Source: Oscillospiraceae bacterium (GTDB lineage: Bacteria > Bacillota > Clostridia > Christensenellales > Aristaeellaceae). From it: a stretch of 11,349 bases of DNA. Numbering within the stretch: position 1 is the first letter of the stretch; each line of letters opens with the position of its first letter. Positions 7,775 to 11,349 of this stretch are shown piece by piece. The DNA lies in the NCBI GenBank assembly GCA_031266295.1, contig JAISBH010000183.1, positions 1 to 11,349 of the forward strand, written 5' to 3'. A program made the position numbers and the translations under genes. The notes below the pieces were generated by a model. That model ran no database searches. It was not told the origin of the DNA and saw only the letters and a list, made by a program, of their open reading frames with translations.

Positions 7775-10087
7775 TTACAGAAGGTTCGGCGGGTCAATCT
7801 GGAGGCTGGCGCGCGTCTCGGCATCCTGATGGGACACCGTGAGCGTGCGCAGCTGTTCCAATATATCCGAGGTCGGTCCACGCGCGTATAGTTTCAGAAA
7901 CAATTGCCAGCGTGTTTGGCCCTTTATCCGCTCGATCGGAGCGGGGCGCGCGTTCATGTGAACGACCTGCCGCCGAAGCGCTGGATTGCGGTGAAGGAAA
8001 TCCAGCATCAGCGCATGGTCGGACTCGCAAGCGGACTGCACGTTCAAAGGTTCCGCGCCTTCATACAATATGCGCGTCATACGCGTGAACGGCGGGTACA
8101 GGCTGATCCGCCTCGAATCGATCTCCCTCTCATAAAACGATCGGTAGTCCTGCGCACATGCCGCCGTTATGCTGTAATGCGACGGGTCGTATGTCTGCAC
8201 GACCACGCGTCCCGGCGATTGAGCGCGCCCGGCCCGCCCAGCCGCCTGAGTCACGAGCTGAAACGTACGCTCCGCGCTGCGGTAATCGGGCAGGTGCAGC
8301 ATAGCGTCGGCGGCGATCACGCCGACCAGCGTCACGTTCGGGAAGTCGAGGCCCTTCGCGATCATCTGCGTGCCGATCATCACGCGTGCCTCACCCTCTC
8401 GGAACGCGCGCAGTAGTTCGATGCAGGCGTCCTTCCCCCGAGATGTGTCGGAATCCATACGCAATATGGATGTATCCGGCAGCAGCTCCCGCACGGTGGC
8501 CTCGACCTTCTGGGTCCCAGCGCCGAAGTATTTTATGTAGGAACTGCCGCACGCCGGGCATCGGGCGGGAGGGATTCGCGCCGCGCCGCAGTAATGACAG
8601 CGCAACGAAGAGTCCGCCTGATGATATGTCATAGACACGTCGCACTGATCGCACCGTTCGACATAACCACACGCCCGGCACGATACGAACGTAGAGTATC
8701 CTCGCCGGTTCATCAGCAGCATGGCTTGCTTGCCGTCATTAACCGTCTCGACCAACGCCGCCGCGAGCGTATTACTAAGCACCGAGAAGTTACCTTTCGC
8801 GATCTCCTGTCTCATATCGATCAGTTCGACGGCAGGCATCGGGCGGTCATTGACGCGCTTGGGCATCTCCAGCAATTGGAATTGGCTCCGCAGCACTCGC
8901 GAGAAGTCTGGCAGCGACGGTGTTGCGCTTGCCAGCAGCAGCACGGCGTTCGCGGCGCGGCATCGCTCACGAGCAACCTCGCGCGCATCGTAACACGGGT
9001 GACGCTCGGAGACGTAACTGTTCTCATGCTCCTCGTCAATTATTATTACGCCTAACCGCTCCACTGGCGCAAATATCGCGGAACGCGCGCCTATCACCAC
9101 GCGAGCGTCGCCGCGCCTGATTCGCCGCCATTCGTCATAGCGTTCACCCGCCGACAGCCGCGAGTGCAGCACCGCCGAGCGCTTGCCAAACCTAGCTTGA
9201 AACCAGCTGGTCATCTGCGGGGTCAGCGCGATCTCGGGCACCAACACGATCACGCCCTGACCGCGCGCCAAGGCCTCTCGCGCCAAACGTATGAACACCT
9301 CCGTCTTTCCGCTGCCCGTCACGCCCCATAACATGAATGCGCCACCCGCGCTCAATGCCTCGCGCAGCGTTGACAACACGCGGGTTTGGTCGGCGGTAAG
9401 CGGCGGGTCGGGCACTGATTCGATCGGATCGACGCGGGGAGCGCGCAGGATCTCGCGCTTCTCCAGGGTGACGAAGCCGCCGGATACCAGTGCGCTAACG
9501 ACGGACGACGGGAAGACGCTTCGCGGCGGCGGGTTGGAACCGGCCTTCGCGATCGACTCAAGCGCGTCGGCCTGGCGGTTAGCGTGGCGCGAGCGCAATC
9601 CGTCGACGGCCGCGATCAGCGTGTCCGGCCATCCCGCCGCGTCTTCGGGAAGAATACCGTCCAAAGGCAACAGGCACGGAGCCAGCGCGGCCACCGTCTC
9701 GGTTTTCACGCGAATCCGGCCTTCGCGCATTTGCGCCGGTATCAACAGCCGCAGCGACTCGACGGGTAGACAAGCGTACTGCCCTTCCATCCACCGCGCC
9801 AGCGCGATCAGCTCGGGTAGCAGCGCGGGCGTTTCATCCAGCAGCGCGTCTACGGGTTTCACGCGTTCGGCCGCCAGCTCGGTCGAATCACGCAGTCCCA
9901 GCACGTAACCCTCGATCCGCCGCGAGCCGAACGGAACGCGAACGCGCGCGCCGATCCGCGCGTCCATACCGTCGGGCACTCGATACGTAAACACGCGAGC
10001 CAGTTCAGGCCGCGCGATCTCGACCACTACATCGCAGTAAGCGGGACGAGGGGGAGCGGGAATCGGCGCGTCTGTCGGTTCGAACAT
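7775..10087 (-). CDS. priA: Primosomal protein N' (replication restart helicase PriA)
   Basis: PriA recognises stalled or recombination-made forks and reloads the replicative helicase. The 770-residue protein has the full layout: an N-terminal DNA 3'-end binding domain (about 17-115), a winged-helix region, a superfamily 2 helicase with Walker A GVTGSGKTE (255-263) and Walker B DEEH (351-354), and the inserted zinc-binding region with eight cysteines in four CxxC pairs (C470/C473, C479/C482, C497/C500, C510/C513). Motif VI is QAAGRAGR (614-621), and a C-terminal domain follows. The family-conserved N-terminus (VVVEIARPELARVFTYRVP) begins near residue 20, so the ATG at 10087 gives a short proline-rich leader. 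No Shine-Dalgarno precedes this ATG; instead a promoter-like TATAAT ends eight bases before it. It is the first gene of the block. The usual upstream gene coaBC is missing. Confidence 0.97.
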   Translation of the reverse strand: MFEPTDAPIPAPPRPAYCDVVVEIARPELARVFTYRVPDGMDARIGARVRVPFGSRRIEGYVLGLRDSTELAAERVKPVDALLDETPALLPELIALARWMEGQYACLPVESLRLLIPAQMREGRIRVKTETVAALAPCLLPLDGILPEDAAGWPDTLIAAVDGLRSRHANRQADALESIAKAGSNPPPRSVFPSSVVSALVSGGFVTLEKREILRAPRVDPIESVPDPPLTADQTRVLSTLREALSAGGAFMLWGVTGSGKTEVFIRLAREALARGQGVIVLVPEIALTPQMTSWFQARFGKRSAVLHSRLSAGERYDEWRRIRRGDARVVIGARSAIFAPVERLGVIIIDEEHENSYVSERHPCYDAREVARERCRAANAVLLLASATPSLPDFSRVLRSQFQLLEMPKRVNDRPMPAVELIDMRQEIAKGNFSVLSNTLAAALVETVNDGKQAMLLMNRRGYSTFVSCRACGYVERCDQCDVSMTYHQADSSLRCHYCGAARIPPARCPACGSSYIKYFGAGTQKVEATVRELLPDTSILRMDSDTSRGKDACIELLRAFREGEARVMIGTQMIAKGLDFPNVTLVGVIAADAMLHLPDYRSAERTFQLVTQAAGRAGRAQSPGRVVVQTYDPSHYSITAACAQDYRSFYEREIDSRRISLYPPFTRMTRILYEGAEPLNVQSACESDHALMLDFLHRNPALRRQVVHMNARPAPIERIKGQTRWQLFLKLYARGPTSDILEQLRTLTVSHQDAETRASLQIDPPNLL

Positions 10088-10095
10088 GTTACATT

Positions 10096-10124
10096 ATTAT
10101 ACTTGATAAGACAGCGCCGCGCAA
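10096..10124 (-). promoter_or_regulatory. Candidate sigma-A promoter for priA, leading to a leaderless mRNA
   Basis: On the minus strand, TTGCGC (10119-10124) and a perfect TATAAT (10096-10101) are separated by 17 bases, the optimum for the housekeeping sigma factor. Only eight bases separate TATAAT from the priA ATG, so transcription would start at or one to two bases before the start codon. That agrees with the absence of a Shine-Dalgarno. The -35 box matches consensus only at TTG, so the call rests on the -10 box, spacing and position. Confidence 0.6.
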
Positions 10125-10134
10125 GGGCGGGCTT

Positions 10135-10176
10135 GATAGCAAAATGTCGTCAACTTAACAAGGCCGATAGCAAAAT
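10135..10176. repeat. Pair of 11-bp direct repeats between priA and the IS30 remnant
   Basis: GATAGCAAAAT occurs at 10135-10145 and again at 10166-10176, 31 bases apart. This AT-rich motif lies just outside the IS30 reading frame and may mark the end of that element or its target. I cannot see the matching left end because the IS30 start is lost. Confidence 0.55.
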
Positions 10177-10214
10177 CAAATGCCCCTGTGGGGAGGAGGA
10201 GGAGAGGCTATCGG
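10164..10214 (-). repeat. Inverted repeat abutting the stop of the IS30 remnant
   Basis: CCGATAGC (10164-10171) and GCTATCGG (10207-10214) form a perfect 8-bp inverted repeat around 35 bases. Inside is a smaller palindrome, CCCC-TGT-GGGG (10183-10193), and a GGA-rich purine tract. The structure starts right after the transposase stop at 10215-10217. It could be a terminal structure of the IS or a weak transcription stop that insulates priA; there is no U-run. Confidence 0.5.
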
Positions 10215-10692
10215 TTAAGCAGCCGAAAGATCAGACATATGCAAATGCCACAAATCCAATGGCGTGCGGTAGTTCAGACGTTTTCACGGCAGGGTGTTGA
10301 TGAAGTGCGCGATCCGGTTCAAGGTATCCGACGTGAGCGCGCTCAAGTCGGAGCCCTTTGGCAGAGAGCGGCGGACAATACCGTTCCAATTCTCATTCGT
10401 GCCACGCTCGAACGAGCTGTACGGGTGTGCGTAATGTACTTTGGTGCGATCCTCGCGCTCCATCTCCTTCGACGACAAAAATTCCGTGCCGTTGTCGAAG
10501 GTGATTGTCTTGAAGATTGTCGAAAACTTCTCCCCGTAACGTGTCGCAAATCGTTCAATACGTCAACGATTATATCCGATGTATGTCTGCTTGCGGGAAA
10601 GATGAATCCAGTTCTGCTCGTCCTTTCCACCAAGGTCAGAATTGGCTCTTTCCGTCTTTTCCGATTATGGAATCGCCTTCCCAGTGACCAAA

Positions 10693-10752
10693 CAGGAAAG
10701 AATCCCTTCGGGATTCTGCAGATCCGCGCCCGCTTCGCGCTGCGCGCTGCTA
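10693..10752 (+). repeat. Short palindromic interspersed element, copy 1 (60 bp), inserted in the IS30 gene
   Basis: Written on the plus strand it begins CAGGAAAGAATCCCTTCGGG and ends GCGCTGCTA. Its start contains a perfect hairpin, GAATCCC-TTC-GGGATTC (10700-10716); its second half is alternating GC sequence (GCGCCCGC...CGCGCTGCGCG). It interrupts the transposase between GRNE and FGHWEGD. Deleting exactly these 60 bases rejoins GAG-TTT and restores the conserved motif in frame. There is no obvious target-site duplication and no room for a protein. In the transposase frame it begins with a TAG stop. Confidence 0.85.
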
Positions 10753-11014
10753 CTCGTTACGTCCGTCCACCACTGACGGGCATTCCTCAATGGAGCGTCC
10801 CAGTTTTTTCTTGTGTTCACGCGGCTTGGATGCTGGTTTGCGCCGCACTTTGAGCAGTAAGTCGATCACTTTCACCTTACATAGTCCTATTTCTATATAG
10901 TTATAGAAAGTCCTGGTGCAGAGGGTTTGTTCGAAACACTTATGCTCGCGGGCATATCCGATCGCGGCGTCCGGCGACCATTTCTCTTCGCCAAGTATTT
11001 TCCCCTCGACATAT

Positions 11015-11067
11015 CAGGAAAGAATCCATTCGGGGTTCTGCAGATCCGCGCCCGCTGCGCATTGCTA
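11015..11067 (+). repeat. Short palindromic interspersed element, copy 2 (53 bp), same IS30 gene
   Basis: It shares both ends with copy 1 (CAGGAAAG at the start, TGCTA at the end), has 39 of 41 identical bases over the first part, then a 7-base deletion within the GC-rich half. The hairpin is kept (11022-11038) with one T-A pair changed to a T-G wobble on the plus strand. Removing it puts ...GPDAKI and YVEGKILGEE in one frame, apart from the nearby TGA. From memory of the family the linker there looks about five residues short, so its insertion may have come with a small loss of host DNA. Confidence 0.8.
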
Positions 11068-11226
11068 TTTGATCATATCTTGGCATCGGGTCCATTTGAA
11101 CCGGTTCCCGCAGTTTTCCGGTTCTCGCGATAGACGCGCTCCCCCGCGTCCCAACGGTAAACCTTCTCATCTATAGTAAACACTGAATAACCTATGATTT
11201 CTCGTCGGAGTATGGTAAAACAGTAC

Positions 11227-11234
11227 AGGAGGTG
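11227..11234 (+). promoter_or_regulatory. Ribosome binding site of the IS5-type transposase
   Basis: AGGAGGTG, a full-length Shine-Dalgarno match, six bases before the ATG at 11241 and nine before a second ATG at 11244; either start is possible. Confidence 0.8.
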
Positions 11235-11240
11235 AAGAAG

Positions 11241-11349
11241 ATGATGAATACACAGCAGACGTTTGGCGATATAGAGTACGCCTCAAAAAAGCGAAGAACA
11301 TGCAAAGATATATTCCTAGAGAGGATGGAAGGCATAGTTCCTTGGGGGG
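11241..11349 (+). CDS. IS5-family transposase, N-terminal part (runs off the window)
   Basis: An open frame of 36 codons runs to the window edge without a stop. It begins MMNTQQTFGDIEYASKKRRT and continues to MEGIVPW. The pattern QxTFxDxEY...KRxT(K/C)(R/K)xxFLxxMxxIVPW is the characteristic start of IS5-family (DDE, DUF772-type) transposases, so the call rests on recognition of that N-terminus; the catalytic domain lies outside. A strong ribosome binding site precedes it. The frame shows no damage, unlike the adjoining IS30 remnant, and reads in the opposite direction. IS30-like sequence can be followed to about 11205, so the IS5 left end probably lies between there and about 11225. I could not define its terminal inverted repeat. 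Confidence 0.8.
   Translation, partial: MMNTQQTFGDIEYASKKRRTCKDIFLERMEGIVPWG

Larger units (their letters stand above)
10215..11205 (-). pseudogene. Decayed IS30-family transposase
   Basis: Joining frames on the minus strand gives most of an IS30-type DDE transposase. The piece starting IGYSVFTIDEKVYRWDAGER (about 11202-11076) ends at a TGA (11073-11075). YVEGKILGEEKWSPDAA... runs to ...VVDGRNE (11014-10753), then FGHWEGDSIIGKDGKSQ (10692-10642). LTLVERTSRTGFIF... to IIVDVLN follows (about 10639-10553), then RFATRYGEKF... with DNGTEF and ERGTNENWNG (10552-10287). A TGA (10284-10286) cuts off KRLNYRTPLDLW, whose frame ends at 10215. All three catalytic acidic residues are still encoded (GHWEGD, DNGTEF, FERGTNEN). 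Lesions are two stops, two one-base losses (near 10641 and 10552) and two repeat insertions (10693-10752 and 11015-11067). The second stop fits CGA-to-TGA (arginine is expected before KRLNYRTP). The N-terminal DNA-binding region is missing where the IS5-type gene begins. It cannot make a functional transposase. Confidence 0.9.

Noticed and set aside
10284..10478. Short intact minus-strand ORF of 64 codons as a separate gene
   Set aside because: It is the C-terminal catalytic fragment of the decayed IS30 transposase, bounded by a nonsense mutation.
10188..10853. Plus-strand open frame of 221 codons over the IS30 remnant
   Set aside because: It runs antisense to the transposase fragments and crosses the small element; no family resemblance.
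10693..11067. The two insertions as programmed translational bypass elements or mini-introns (hairpin, stop at the start, precise borders)
   Set aside because: The gene has other stops and frameshifts, the two sites lack a common take-off codon, and the 53-bp copy sits in a different codon phase. A mobile repeat in a dead gene is simpler.
10693..11067. CRISPR array
   Set aside because: Only two copies, about 260 bases apart, with coding remnant between them; no regular spacers.
10940..11170. Minus-strand ORF of 76 codons
   Set aside because: It is in another frame than the IS30 homology and reads through the small element; a shadow.
10303..11180. Complete functional IS30 element
   Set aside because: Multiple stops, frameshifts, insertions and a missing N-terminus.

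Overview
The window looks like a chromosomal piece from a fairly GC-rich member of the Firmicutes, class Clostridia (my guess is an uncultured gut lineage near Christensenellales or Oscillospirales; inferred from gene order and protein flavour, not proven). About 10 kb is one minus-strand block with the classic Firmicutes order priA-def-fmt-rsmB-rlmN-PP2C phosphatase-PASTA kinase-rsgA. It is very tightly packed: def/fmt, fmt/rsmB, rsmB/rlmN and phosphatase/kinase each share 4 bases (ATGA or GTGA), kinase/rsgA share 1 base, and the only gaps are about 30 nt (priA-def) and 44 nt (rlmN-phosphatase).

The genes serve replication restart (PriA), starting and finishing protein synthesis (formylation of Met-tRNA by Fmt, deformylation by Def), ribosome and rRNA maturation (RsmB on 16S, RlmN on 23S/tRNA, RsgA on 30S), and Ser/Thr phospho-signalling at the envelope (PASTA kinase with its PP2C partner). 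All eight proteins keep their catalytic motifs. A candidate promoter with a perfect TATAAT sits so close to the priA ATG that its transcript would be leaderless or nearly so. Odd details are a 30-bp tandem repeat at the start of rsmB, an enlarged activation loop in the kinase, and an atypical glycine-rich motif in RlmN.

Right of priA (10.1-11.35 kb) the usual upstream neighbours (coaBC, rpoZ, gmk) are absent and the DNA is insertion-sequence debris. A minus-strand IS30-family transposase can be reconstructed from about 11205 to 10215, but it is dead: two in-frame stops, two single-base frameshifts and two insertions. A fresh-looking IS5-family transposase starts at 11241 on the plus strand and runs off the window; it seems to have removed the IS30 N-terminus.

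The most interesting signal is that the two insertions in the IS30 remnant are copies of one short sequence (60 and 53 bp, same orientation, same ends, 39/41 identity over the first 41 bp, with a hairpin). Removing the 60-bp copy exactly rejoins the conserved transposase motif. I read this as a small non-coding, palindrome-bearing mobile repeat that I cannot assign to a named family.
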